The translations under genes were made by a program, and so were the position numbers. 64,000 nucleotides of DNA from Phlyctochytrium arcticum (taxonomy: Eukaryota > Chytridiomycota > Chytridiomycetes > Chytridiales > Chytridiaceae), in the NCBI GenBank assembly GCA_025602905.1, contig JAHLKI010000042.1, positions 1 to 64,000 on the forward strand. The letters run 5' to 3'. The notes beneath the pieces were generated by a model that worked only from the letters and a program-made list of their open reading frames with translations, did no database searches and was not told the DNA's origin. Position 1 is the first letter of the stretch. The number at the start of each line of letters is the position of its first letter. Shown piece after piece: positions 12,270 to 21,980 of this stretch.

Positions 12270-14821
12270 ATGTCCGCAGACTCCGTCCAGTTCCATCTTG
12301 AAAAGATGGTCCCGGAGCTGGAGGACCTGCAGGAGCGCGGAATCTTTACCACAGTGAGTAGTTTGCGTGCAATGTCGAAAACGCTAATAGAACTAAGATT
12401 GTATCGTCCAGACCGAGATCAAGTCCATCGTCAAGCAGCGGACGGCGCACGAGTATCGAGTACACCGTATCATCCCCCTGAAGTCTGATTTCCTGCGATA
12501 CATTGCATTTGAGCAGAATTTGGAACGATTGCGCCGTAAGAGGAGGAAGCGGATGGGTCTTCAGGAAGACAACGAAACCCACGAAAAGAAGAAACAACAG
12601 AATGCTGAAAACGGCCAAGAGGGTGTGGTCAACGTTACGGGAGTATCGGATTACAGCATCATGCGAAGAATTCACGGATTGTATGCCAAGATGCTAAAGA
12701 AGTTTTCTGGGGACGTGGACTTGTGGATTCAATACCTCAACTGGAGTATCTCGGTAAACTCGTCAAAGGCGCTTTCTATGCAGTTTGCCAAAGCCATTCA
12801 ACTCCATCCCACCAAGCCCGTGTTTTGGATTATGGCGGCCAAATGGGAGTTTGAGAAGAATAACAATGTGGCTGCAGGACGAGTGCTGATGCAGCGGGGA
12901 ATTCGGATAAACCCAGAGAGCCAGAAGCTGTGGGCTGAGTACTTTAAGCTGGAGCTTTTATGGATTGAGCGGATCAAGGAGCGACGAAAGGTGCTGTTCA
13001 AGGATGATACATTGGCAGAACCGGAAGCGAACCAGGAGGATTCGATCGAGCTACCAAAACTGGATGACGAGCCCGATTCCGAAGCCGCATTACCCAATGC
13101 GACGACAAACGACTCGTCCACTAACGCCCCTCTCCTGAAACCCACCCTTTCCACGACACAAAAGGCTCTTTTGAGTGTCCTCATTCCTCGAGCGGTGTAC
13201 CGAAACGCCATCAAGGCCCATCCTACAGATCTTGCCTTCCGATTACAGTTTTTGGATCTGTATAGGGCATTTGGAGCTAAAGACACGCGGGAAGGATTAG
13301 AAGAAGTTTACGAATCCCTTCGAAAGGATTTCATGGATGATGCGCGGACTAAAGCCATCCTGGCAGAACAAGGGCTCCGCGACTCAGAAGTGGAGAATGA
13401 TGATCCCCGCTATCCTAGTCTTTTGCAATCGACCGTTGCCGCGTTTGAAGCGGCTGTCAAAGAGATTGGATCTATCGAGATGTGGCAAGAATTTGCACAC
13501 TTCTTGGCACGCGAATTCGAAAAGGCTACAGAGAAGAATATCCGGCTTTACCTGTCTATTCTACTGTTCCAAACCTTTGACAATGCTGATCAACAAGGGG
13601 TTGCCTCGGAGAGTATGTACATGCTTTGGTACAATCTTCTATGCACTTTACCTCTGGACCAGCTGCCACCCCAGTTTAAAATTACGCCGACAGAGGTGTT
13701 GCACAAAGCGATCGGCTGGCATAGCAAGAGCGCTGCTGTGTGGATCAAGTTCATCGAAGGCTTCACACCTAGTACAGAGCGCAAAGCACGAGATACCGCG
13801 GATGAAGACGGTTCGGAAAACAAAATTGTTCGGGGTGATAGGGCAAAAGTGGAGAAAGTATCACTTGAGGTCCGGGAACGCATGTTTACAGAAGCATGTC
13901 GCATGGTAATCAAAGAAGATGTTCATATCGTTTGGTTCCTGTATCTGGACTGGCTGGTGGATACCTGTCGCACCCAAGGATTTACTTCGGACCCTCAGTC
14001 TGAAGGTTTTGGAGCAATCAACTCTCCGGACCACGGCGACAGCGACGAACAAGAGATGGCTGATAGGTCAAATGGAACGCAATATAACTTTGATCTGACA
14101 GAGCCCAAGAAACGAAAGACACCCTATGTTATCACTACCAATCAAGTCCACGCTCGGTTTACACGTGCGCTGTCCCGCCGTGTGTTGGGCAATACCCCTC
14201 ACGCCACAACGATTTTGCAAAAGTACATTGATTTCGGATACGAGCTGCATGGGATCGATGGTGTGCGGGCAGTGTACGAATTGTACATTCCCAAGGGCGT
14301 AGAACTGGCACGGAAGGGAGCGAATTCCGCATTGATTGTGGGAGTTTTGGCGCCCTCAGTTGCTATATGGCGGAAATGTATTGACTTGGAGTGCGCGGCG
14401 GCTGGCGTGGAAAACTGGGTTCCGGCTGAGGATGAAGGCGAGGAACAAGTCGGAGACAAGCGACGAGCAGTTAGTCCAGCAGCAGACGGTGTGCCAGCTA
14501 AGAAAGCCAAGTCTGTTTCGAAGGAGACTAGCTCAACGACGCGGGAGTTGCCAATAGATGTTCGCAATCGCATTCGGATCTTGTGGGATAGAGCTACACA
14601 CGTCGACCCAAGCAATTCTGGTAAGTACCTTTGTGGAAGAAATTCGGTTGTCATGCTTTAATTCTGGACCATTAGATCTCTGGCTCGCCTACATCCGATT
14701 TGAACTCTCTGTTACTTGTGACTTTAGTCGACCCGCCAACCTGCATTGGCAAGCCGAAGGCAAGGTGCCAGATCAGGCGGCATTTGCTCGGGACTATGAG
14801 GCCTTGAAGGCTTCTCTATGA
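12270..14821 (+). CDS. UTP6: Utp6, U3 snoRNP/small-subunit processome HAT-repeat protein
   Basis: A component of the U3 processome needed for 18S rRNA maturation in the nucleolus. Exons 12270-12353, 12412-14620 and 14676-14821 give 812 residues. The N-terminus has the family pattern: VQFHLEKMVPELEDLQERGI, then EIKSIVKQRTAHEYRVHR and LERLRRKRRKRMG, then SDYSIMRRIHGLYAKMLKKF. HAT helical repeats follow (LWIQYLNWS, VFWIMAAKWEFE, LWAEYFKLELLWIERI) and more up to DLWLAYIRFELS near the C-terminus. The protein is longer than yeast or animal Utp6. The extra length includes acidic, low-complexity insertions between repeats (for example around the EPEANQEDS segment and a Lys-rich stretch near residues 735-750). 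Confidence 0.9.
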
Positions 14822-15961
14822 ACCTTTCCCATCATGTACATTTTTATTTAGTCAACTTTAATTTATTTGATTGCTCACTCGATCCTGGAAATGTGCAAAA
14901 CCCATACTACTCCCAGCCCCAACCACCAAAGGTGATTAGGATTGCCGATATAACTCGGTGGCAAGAGAAGTCCTGCGGGGTGTTTGCCTGCTCACGTTGA
15001 CAAGAGTCAAATCTGGCGTTGTTGTTGCGTGATGATCCCATGGGACAGAAAGAAAATGGGCATTGCTACCTCTGATATCGCTCGACAACAAAAGTTGTCG
15101 GATCAGAGTACACCCTTTACGTTCCTTTGATTCACGCGCATTTCTTTGCCGTAGAGACTTGCTCAACCAAACTGACGAAAAGACGATTTGCCAAGCACTT
15201 GGTGACTGCTCGACTTTTGATCAACAGGTTTCGGCCCATCTCTGCCAATAGGCTATTTCTAATCAGCAAAGCAGTTTTTTGTCGTAAAGAAGGCGGTCGA
15301 AAGTTGCGGAAAAGGATGGAAGGTCGCGGAAACACTGCAAAAAAGCAGCCAAAAAACCAGGCCGTTGTCCGTCCAACCCCGTCGATTTTCGTTTTCCACA
15401 AGTTCATTCACCAGCATTTCTTCACGGCACTCTTCCATAGTTTGACCATACCCATCCCATTTTTATCCTTCTGATTCCTTGCTGTTTCTGCAACTCGATT
15501 ATTTTGCCGGGCGATTTGTAAAAGGTCAGTATGAGCGTTGCCATGGTTGCGGTTAGACTTTCGGCTAGCGCCAAATGTCAAACAGTGCAAATTCTGGCAG
15601 GCAGATCTTTCTTGAACCAAATTCAAGTTTGAAGAAACAGTGCAGCTCAGTGTGCGTATTTTGACTATTGGTGCTGGGGAAGCGGACGGGAAAGACGTTG
15701 TGGGCCGGGACGAAGAACCGGAATTGCTGCGCTTGAAGCCGCCATTGAGTAAACTGCAAAACGAGGGACGTGTTTACTAACGTTTTCTGTCTTTCTTTCC
15801 AATCCATTTATTCATATTTCGCCTATCGAAAACTCTGTGAATTTCGTCTATTTGAACTCCTTTTACCTACGGTTTTCCAACAAATAGTCTGCCGTTTCCC
15901 CTACAACACGTTATATTTGGAAGAACGCTAGTTTCCCAGTTTACATACTGCTAGCAACACC
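14822..15961. other. Intergenic, DnaJ upstream region
   Basis: About 1.1 kb between Utp6 and the DnaJ gene. I see no gene, repeat or convincing heat-shock element array. The stretch just before the DnaJ ATG is pyrimidine-rich. Confidence 0.5.
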
Positions 15962-17253
15962 ATGGTCAAGGACACAAAGTATTACGACCTGCTGGAGGTC
16001 TCTGAAGGCGCTTCAGAGTCCGAATTGAAGAAGGCTTACCGCAAGCTTGCTTTGAAATACCACCCGGACAAGAACCCCGATGCCGGTGACAAGTTCAAGG
16101 ATATCTCCCACGCATACGAAATTCTCTCGGATCCACAAAAGCGCGATGTTTACGACCGATATGGTGAAGAGGGTCTGTCGGGAGAAGGTGGTGGTGGCGG
16201 TATGTCACCCGAAGACCTGTTCTCGCACTTGTTTGGAGGAGGCGGTGGTTTCTTTGGTGGAGGCGGTGGACGCTCACGCCCATCTGGTCCACGTAAGGGC
16301 AAGGACATGGCCCATGCTCTCAAAGTATCTTTGGAGGATCTCTACAAGGGCAAGGTCTCCAAATTGGCTCTCCAAAAGCAAGTTCTCTGTCAAAAGTGTG
16401 ATGGCAAGGGCGGAAAGGAGGGTGCAGTCAAGACTTGTTCCACTTGTGCCGGTCGTGGTGTAAAGATTGTCATGCGTCAAATTGGTCCAATGATCCAACA
16501 AATGCAACAGACATGTCCGGATTGTCAAGGAGAGGGTGAAGTCATCAAGGAGAAGGACCGCTGCAAGGGCTGTAACGGAAAGAAGGTCATTACAGAGCGA
16601 AAGGTACATTTTTATACTAGTGTTTGAAATTTATAGCTCCATATTTAACGGTTTTTCGCATTCAGATCCTTGAAGTCTTCATTGACAAAGGCATGCAAGA
16701 TGGCCAAAAGATTACCTTCACTGGTGAGGGTGATCAAGCCCCCGGCATCATTCCTGGTGATGTGATTATCGTTGTCGAAGAAAAGGAACACCCCCGCTTC
16801 AAGCGCAAGGGAAATGACCTCTACTACGAAGCCCAAATCGATCTGCTCACTGCTCTTGCCGGTGGTCAATTCGTCATACAACATCTCGATGATCGGATCT
16901 TGGTTGTCAACATCCTCGCGGGTGAAGTCATTAAGCCCGGCGATGTCAAGGCCATCACAAATGAGGGTATGCCAGGATACAAGCGACCGTTCGACAAGGG
17001 CAACCTCTACGTCAAATTCGACATTATCTTCCCCCCACCAAATTTTGCCGATCAGACCAAGTTTGCCGCTTTGGAGGCCGCCCTTCCACCTCGCCAGCCA
17101 TTGCCAAACTTCAAGGGCAAGGACGTCGAAGAAGTCGTTCTCTCTACCGTCGACCCCATGCAACAGCAGCGCGCAAACATGCGTGGCGGTCACGGCCACG
17201 ATGACGAGGACGATGAAGGTCAAGGCCCAGCTGTGCAGTGCGCACAACAGTAG
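15962..17253 (+). CDS. Type I DnaJ/Hsp40 co-chaperone (Ydj1/DNAJA type)
   Basis: A cytosolic Hsp40 that stimulates Hsp70 ATPase and delivers unfolded clients. Exons 15962-16603 and 16666-17253 give 409 residues, the same length as yeast Ydj1. The J domain (about 6-70) has HPD at residues 34-36. A Gly/Phe-rich linker follows ([14 protein letters not shown]). Four zinc motifs come next: [24 protein letters not shown] and CKGCNGKK. The C-terminal client-binding domains contain [19 protein letters not shown]. The protein ends CAQQ, a CaaX box, so it is probably farnesylated and tethered to membranes like Ydj1. Confidence 0.97.
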
Positions 17254-17995
17254 GGTTCCCCAAGATGCCTTCGCCTTACTCCGGCATTTCTTCTCCCTCA
17301 ACGTCTTGTACCCGCCCCGCCGATTTTTAATTCCCAATCATCCCACCACCGCCAAGCCCGTCGCTGCCTGGTTTATTGTTTATTTTTTATCTACCTACGT
17401 TTTGTACCATGTGCGTCTGATTTTTTACACTGTTCTCCCTTGCTAAGATGTACCCTTGTGTCTAGCGTATGCCTATATATATTTGCTGCACACATAGAAT
17501 GAATTTTTCGCACACATTGCCTGACCCTTTCTCTGCACTCTGCAAACTCTGCGATTCGCTAATTTACACAAGTTCTACCTCGATATGATGAGATAGCACA
17601 GCGTCCATTTCCCGCCACTATCCCTTGCATGTACAGATGACGCCAATCACAAATCCCTCACTGTTCTGGGCAGCAAGTGACGCAAAAAAGTTCCCACACT
17701 TCAAAGTGTGTGTTTAATAAAGGGCAGTATGTACCATGCACAGTGCCTTTGCAGTATCGCTTGCCGTCACCCTCATCGTAATGATTGTAGCAACAATAAT
17801 AGCAGTAGTGGTCAGGTCTGTAGTTGTTCTGAAAGGGCAAACAAAAAAATTGAGACGATAAGCAAATCTCGAGAATCACGAATCATTTATATTGAGCCAG
17901 ACATAACAAAGATTTTATTGTGAATACAGAAACTCGAAATGAACCGTATGCGGAAAAATAGTTTCGATGGCGAACAGGGAAGAATGCAAGTGGAG
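17254..17995. other. Intergenic between DnaJ and the accessory region
   Basis: The DnaJ 3' flank, then AT-rich DNA with no supported gene. It marks the boundary between the housekeeping block and the repeat-family region. Confidence 0.5.
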
Positions 17996-18390
17996 AAGGC
18001 GGCGAAGGAGACAAAGTGGTAAAAAGAGGGTTTCCGGTAGATTCGGTTCGTAGCTGACGGAATTTATTGCGTGGTTAATGGTGATTCGCTCCGGAAGTCG
18101 ATTGCCCTCCCGGAGTTCCGTTTGCCAGCGTTCGATCAAGGGAGCAATCTCTGCCTTGACCTCTGAATCCTGATTAGCGGAATCACTCAGTTTGATAGCC
18201 AGATAGGGGTGTTGAATACCCTCATTCTGGAACTTGCGTTAGGGTGATTCGCTCCGGATGTCGATTGCGTGTTAGAAGCCGGACTTGGTGTCCGGAGAGA
18301 GCGGAGAAGATAGGCGCGGGCATGCGGGAGCGATCGGCGATTTGTTTGCAGCAAGGCGTAATTGCGCGAGTAATTCTTCATGAATGACAT
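17996..18390 (-). pseudogene. Hypothetical protein-coding remnant with an internal duplicated motif
   Basis: Two minus-strand open stretches. The upstream one starts at an ATG near 18390 (MSFMKNYSRNYALLQ). The downstream one reads like real protein (IQHPYLAIKLSDS, then IERWQTELREGNRLPERI). A segment containing GGTGATTCGCTCCGG and GTCGATTG occurs twice, near 18080-18105 and 18242-18268, so part of the locus is duplicated. I found no clean splice chain linking the two parts, and no family is recognised. Confidence 0.3.
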
Positions 18391-18582
18391 AGAAGAGCCT
18401 TATTCGATCCATCCGATGAGGAAGGTGGCCAGGTCAAATTGCTAGTTCAGATGTTTTGACGCGGCCGAAATACTGACGAGTAAGAATTTCAGGACAAAGA
18501 CCGGAACGATGAGGGCCTATAATTTGAATACGAGTGAGTTTTGGTCACTTGCGTTATGGACACAATCGGACTACTCACCGAA

Positions 18583-18691
18583 TCACCAGATCGGGTACAA
18601 CGCCCGCATGAAGGGTCTGCGGAGGGGCTGCTCTCTCGATGAGCCCAGAGGCAGCCCCTCGTCCTCAACCGACGCCCAGTGGCGGGAGATG
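18583..18691 (-). pseudogene. WPSVEDEG-family copy M0 (exon 2 only)
   Basis: A minus-strand match to the second exon of the repeated family: ISRHWASVEDEGLPL, then REQPLRRPFMRALYPIW and TGA. The conserved hairpin lies within it (18622-18660, stem GAGGGGCTGC / GCAGCCCCTC). The expected CAG acceptor is altered (ACTGGC). Upstream an acidic Asn/Asp/Glu/Tyr-rich frame replaces the usual exon 1. A GTGAGT donor follows the stop by a few bases, as in copy M1. Confidence 0.6.
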
Positions 18692-18911
18692 CCAGTACTC
18701 GTCGTATCGTGGCATTCTCGTAGTCGGAATCGTACTCGTACTCGTCGTGAAAGTCGTAATATTCGTCGTCGTCGTTGTTGTTATCAACGGTATGGTCCAA
18801 GTTTGACGTTGGATAAAGATCAAAGGGAGGAGGGAGGGGAGGCGACAGAAGACTAAGATGATTGATGATGAGACTGGGCCCCTCCTAAACAGCTAGAAGA
18901 GTTAGACTTAC

Positions 18912-19247
18912 CGCGATGGGTGGTAGCAGGGAGGTGGGGACACCATCGGCTGCCCGATAATTGAGCATAGGGGCGGCCCCTAGGCCCCATCCCCGGCTAC
19001 GCGCAGTGGCTGCCGAGCGTATAGCTGTCCGTTGCCTTTGCGCCTTTGCCAATTCCGTGGCGTCCGTCACATCATTACCTTCTTGATCCATGTACTTAAA
19101 ATTCAAGCTTCGACAAATTGCCACGGCTACCATAATATGTCTGTATGCCTTATCGAGTTCTGCCGGTATCAGAATCGTGTCGCCTTCTCGGGCGAAAGCG
19201 CCGGTGGAATGCAGGAGGGTGGATAGTTCACAGCCAACTGTTCGTAT
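18912..19247 (-). pseudogene. Chimeric fragment M3: unknown coding exon joined to family splice donor
   Basis: An open minus-strand frame, with no stop between 19247 and the donor at 18912, reads like a genuine protein segment (TVGCELSTLLHSTGAF, IPAELDKAYRHIM, then FKYMDQEGNDVTDATELAK). It ends in a stretch matching the M2 second-exon region (LGAAPMLNYRAAD) and a GTAAGT donor very like that of copy M1. It contains a collapsed hairpin palindrome at 18969-18981. No family is recognised for the protein part. The mosaic suggests that recombination joined a foreign exon to the repeated module. Confidence 0.4.
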
Positions 19248-19275
19248 TCAGTTAATACCTTGTCCATGATGTTGA

Positions 19276-19680
19276 TTATGGGTAGCGGGGAGGTGTGGGC
19301 TCTACTGGCTGCCCGATAATCGAGCATAGGGGCGGCCCCTCGTCCTCAACACTGCCCAATGTCGAGGGATCCTGCAAGATTATTGATGATGAGAGCGTGT
19401 TTCTTTGAAAAACCAAAATCGGTGGACTCACCGGGACAGGTGGTAGTGTGGAGGGATGGTCACCACCGGCCGAGGCTGGTAGTATAGGTGAGGTAGCTGC
19501 TGAGTGCGTTCGGTTGCAGGTCGTTGGAGGTGGTGGTGGAGTGAGGAACGGTGGCCTTCCAGATGCCCACTGTCATCCACGAGAAGCATTGGCGCTCGCT
19601 ATCCGGCGTGGAGTGATTGATTTGGGGCAGGGCATGCACCCCGTTCCGCAAGGGCGGAGGGTGGTCAAAGTTGTGATTGA
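19276..19680 (-). pseudogene. WPSVEDEG-family copy M2, frameshifted
   Basis: Exon 1 (about 19432-19680) ends with the family block QPRPVVTIPPHYHLS. A 60-nt GT-AG intron follows (19372-19431). Exon 2 (19276-19371) starts IPRHWA in the expected phase but lacks one base before VEDEGPPLCS, so the frame is broken. The usual hairpin is reduced to a palindrome of 13 bp at 19328-19340. No M-N-F start was found. Confidence 0.5.
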
Positions 19681-19796
19681 GAACCTTGGACGCGGAAAGG
19701 GATGTATGCCTTGGTGAAAAAGTATTCCTAAAAAAAAGAAAGAAATGTGATGAGATTAAGGTATGTCATATCACAAAAACAAGAATGTTGCCAACC

Positions 19797-20092
19797 TCAA
19801 TAGCACAATAGGTGCATCGCCCGCACATAGTGGTCGATGGAAGGGCTGCCCCACCCTCCCCTCAGGGGCAGCCCTTCATCCTCTACGGATGGCCACCTTC
19901 CCGAGAATGCTGCAGGGTGATGATATTTGAGTGTGTTATACTAATATCAAGCTGAGCTCTGTTACCTACCGGAACAGGGGAGTGGTCCCTACCGGCCGAT
20001 ACAGTGGGGAAGGATAGTGTACGGTGGCGAAATTAGGAAGGGGAATGGACGGAGCCCCACGCGTAGCATGAAAAGTGTTGTTTGAAGTTCAC
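19797..20092 (-). pseudogene. WPSVEDEG-family copy M4 with the longest hairpin
   Basis: Exon 1 (19970-20092) begins NFKQHFSCYAWGSVHS, paralogous to copy M1, but the start codon is GTG instead of ATG and a stop follows 18 codons later. The intron is 50 nt (19920-19969). Exon 2 (19797-19919) reads WPSVEDEGLPLRGG in one frame but is one base out of phase with the family splice. The hairpin is the best of all copies: 13 perfect pairs, GAAGGGCTGCCCC with GGGGCAGCCCTTC (19840-19877). Confidence 0.55.
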
Positions 20093-20420
20093 ACTTGTAG
20101 AGGTTGAGGAAGCCATCGGGGGAGAGTCCCCACATGGGAGTCGGAATCATCCCCCGAGAACAAGAGTAGATTTCACCGACAGTTGTAATCTGTATAAAAA
20201 ACAAATCGGTGGTGAGGGTGTGTTGCTTGTACAAAGTCAGAGTGCTTGACCTACCAGAGAAGGTAGCGAGGTGGGAGGGTCACCACCCGTCTCGGCCGAT
20301 GTGATCAGGTTGATCGGTGGTAGGGAATCGAGGCCGTTGCGATTTGGGGAGGCCTCCAAGACGATGGTTGTTGAAGTTTCGTTTTTGATATTAATGCCGA
20401 AAAATCAGCGACGTGTTTTT
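19989..20420 (-). pseudogene. Hypothetical two-exon remnant M5
   Basis: Minus-strand exon-like stretch ending at 20255 (ASPNRNGLDSLPPINLI, then TGGDPPTSLPSL), a GTAGGT donor, a 65-nt intron, and a second open stretch from 20189 to the stop at 19989 (SCSRGMIPTPMWGLSPDGF). The second part overlaps exon 1 of copy M4 in another frame. The donor context and the preceding GGTGGTGACC resemble the family exon 1 end. No recognised homologue. Confidence 0.3.
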
Positions 20421-20905
20421 TGACGTTCGCAGGAATCGTAAGCAAGCACCCCCTGAATAAAGCTAGGGTTCATCTCGACTGACGGATTAAAATTGGTCTT
20501 GACACCAAATATGTCAAATCGGTCTTGAGCAAGGGGAGAAAAATGTGGGGGGGTAGTCTTAAGTACTCCAGTAGTTCGAGTAGACTTCCGGTGTGGAGGG
20601 TACTGAAAAAAAATGTTTAAGTGCCGCTCAGGTAAATTATTTAAAAGTCGCCGGTCGGAGTTTTTGGGACTCAGGAGCGGCTTTTCGTACAAATCAGGAC
20701 TCCCTGGATTTGCAAACATTCGACGGCTGAAAGCCGCATACCGGAGCGACCAGGAACAGTAGTTTTCGACGAGGGACATATATGACGGCGGAAGAGAGAC
20801 TGTACGTTCGTCGCCATATCCAACCCATCGCAACATACAATTTTCCCAGATCAACAAACCTCTTCTTATAGATCCGGCGCGGGATTGCAACATGGAGTCT
20901 TTCAT
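20405..20905 (-). CDS. Hypothetical protein, 166 residues
   Basis: The longest uninterrupted frame in the minus-strand cluster from an ATG (MKDSMLQSRAGSIRRG). It is basic, with no membrane segment or known motif. After its TGA the same frame stays open again into the M5 stretch, so the stop could be a recent mutation or this may be one exon of a larger gene. Coding status is doubtful. Confidence 0.25.
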   Translation of the reverse strand: MKDSMLQSRAGSIRRGLLIWENCMLRWVGYGDERTVSLPPSYMSLVENYCSWSLRYAAFSRRMFANPGSPDLYEKPLLSPKNSDRRLLNNLPERHLNIFFQYPPHRKSTRTTGVLKTTPPHFSPLAQDRFDIFGVKTNFNPSVEMNPSFIQGVLAYDSCERQKTRR

Positions 20906-21416
20906 CTGGAGCCCAAAGTTACGCGGGCAATGGTAGCGCTCGTCTGCTGGGAAGAAGAGATTCGCACCGTTCAACCAGTTTGCGTGGGAAACCACAACCT
21001 TTGCACTTTACATACAGATGTACGCAAGTGTACTTGCTTCGGAGAATACTATTCCTGTGGCTATTTGTGGCTATCACTTCAATCTATGAGAAATATCCCG
21101 CAGGACCTAAAAGACTTTGTAGTGATGCACAATGTTATGCCAAGTAAAATATGGTCTCAATCTCATCATTTGCATCAGTTTACCAGCAAAAAACAACCTT
21201 TCATTGCGCAAGGGCTTTATTTAATGCAGAACATTGAGAAACTGTTATTGGAAATGAACAAAAATGAGACCGCCAATGAATATATTTGAAAAAATTGCCA
21301 AAAAAAAAAAGAAAACAAAAGAAAACAACTAGCAACATTGAATTTGACGAAGGCAACGAAAAAGAATATGAGATTCTGCCATTTGACACTGAATAGCTAA
21401 AGTAATACTCACCACA

Positions 21417-21785
21417 TCACCAAATCGGGTACAACGCCCGCATGAAGGGTCCGCGGGGGAGGGGCTGCCCCCTCAATGAGCCCAGAGGCAGCCCCTCGTC
21501 TTCTACTGACGCCCAATGGCGAGAAATGCTGTAAGATAATGGATGATGAGACTGTGTTCCTCTTAGAAAGCCAGAAGAATTAGACTTACCGGGATGGATG
21601 GTAACGGGGGGTGTATGCTCCACGGGCCTCGGGCGGTGAGACGGTAGGGGAGGTGGAAGGTATGTAGGGGGCGAGACCGGCCGCTGCACAACTGGTAGAG
21701 GTTTCGGAGGAGTATTGTTGTTGTAGATGGTGGGCGGGTGCACCGGGCCCCATGCGTAGCAGGAGAAGTGGTTATCGAAATTCAT
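21417..21785 (-). CDS. WPSVEDEG-family copy M1, the most intact minus-strand member
   Basis: Exon 1 (21590-21785) starts MNFDNHFSCYAWGPVH, followed by a Pro-rich middle and the family block SHRPRPVEHTPPV. A GTAAGT...CAG intron of 61 nt follows (21529-21589). Exon 2 (21417-21528) reads SISRHWASVEDEGLPLG, then RGQPLPRGPFMRALYPIW and TGA. If the intron is kept the frame is open throughout (122 residues from this ATG). If it is spliced the frame shifts and stops early. The hairpin is at 21459-21497. No signal peptide or membrane helix. Function unknown. Confidence 0.55.
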   Translation of the reverse strand: MNFDNHFSCYAWGPVHPPTIYNNNTPPKPLPVVQRPVSPPTYLPPPLPSHRPRPVEHTPPVTIHPGKSNSSGFLRGTQSHHPLSYSISRHWASVEDEGLPLGSLRGQPLPRGPFMRALYPIW

Positions 21786-21793
21786 TGCGGATG

Positions 21794-21980
21794 GATTTGC
21801 GTGGCGGATGTATAGCAAGAGTAAATTTGCGAGATGCGGATGGGCAGTAGTAGGGGATTCGCGAGTTGCGGGTGGATAGCAAAAGTAGATTTGCGAGTCG
21901 CAGATGGGTAGTCAAAGTGGATTTGCGAGTGGCGATGGATAGCAATAGTGGATTTGCAGAGTTCCGGATGGATAGTAAAA
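21794..21980. repeat. Minisatellite, six imperfect units of about 32 bp
   Basis: Units starting at 21794, 21824, 21856, 21888, 21920 and 21951, each beginning GATTTGCG or close to it and containing GGATGG and ATAGCAA. The array lies immediately upstream of copy M1 on the minus strand, i.e. in its promoter/leader region. Confidence 0.85.
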
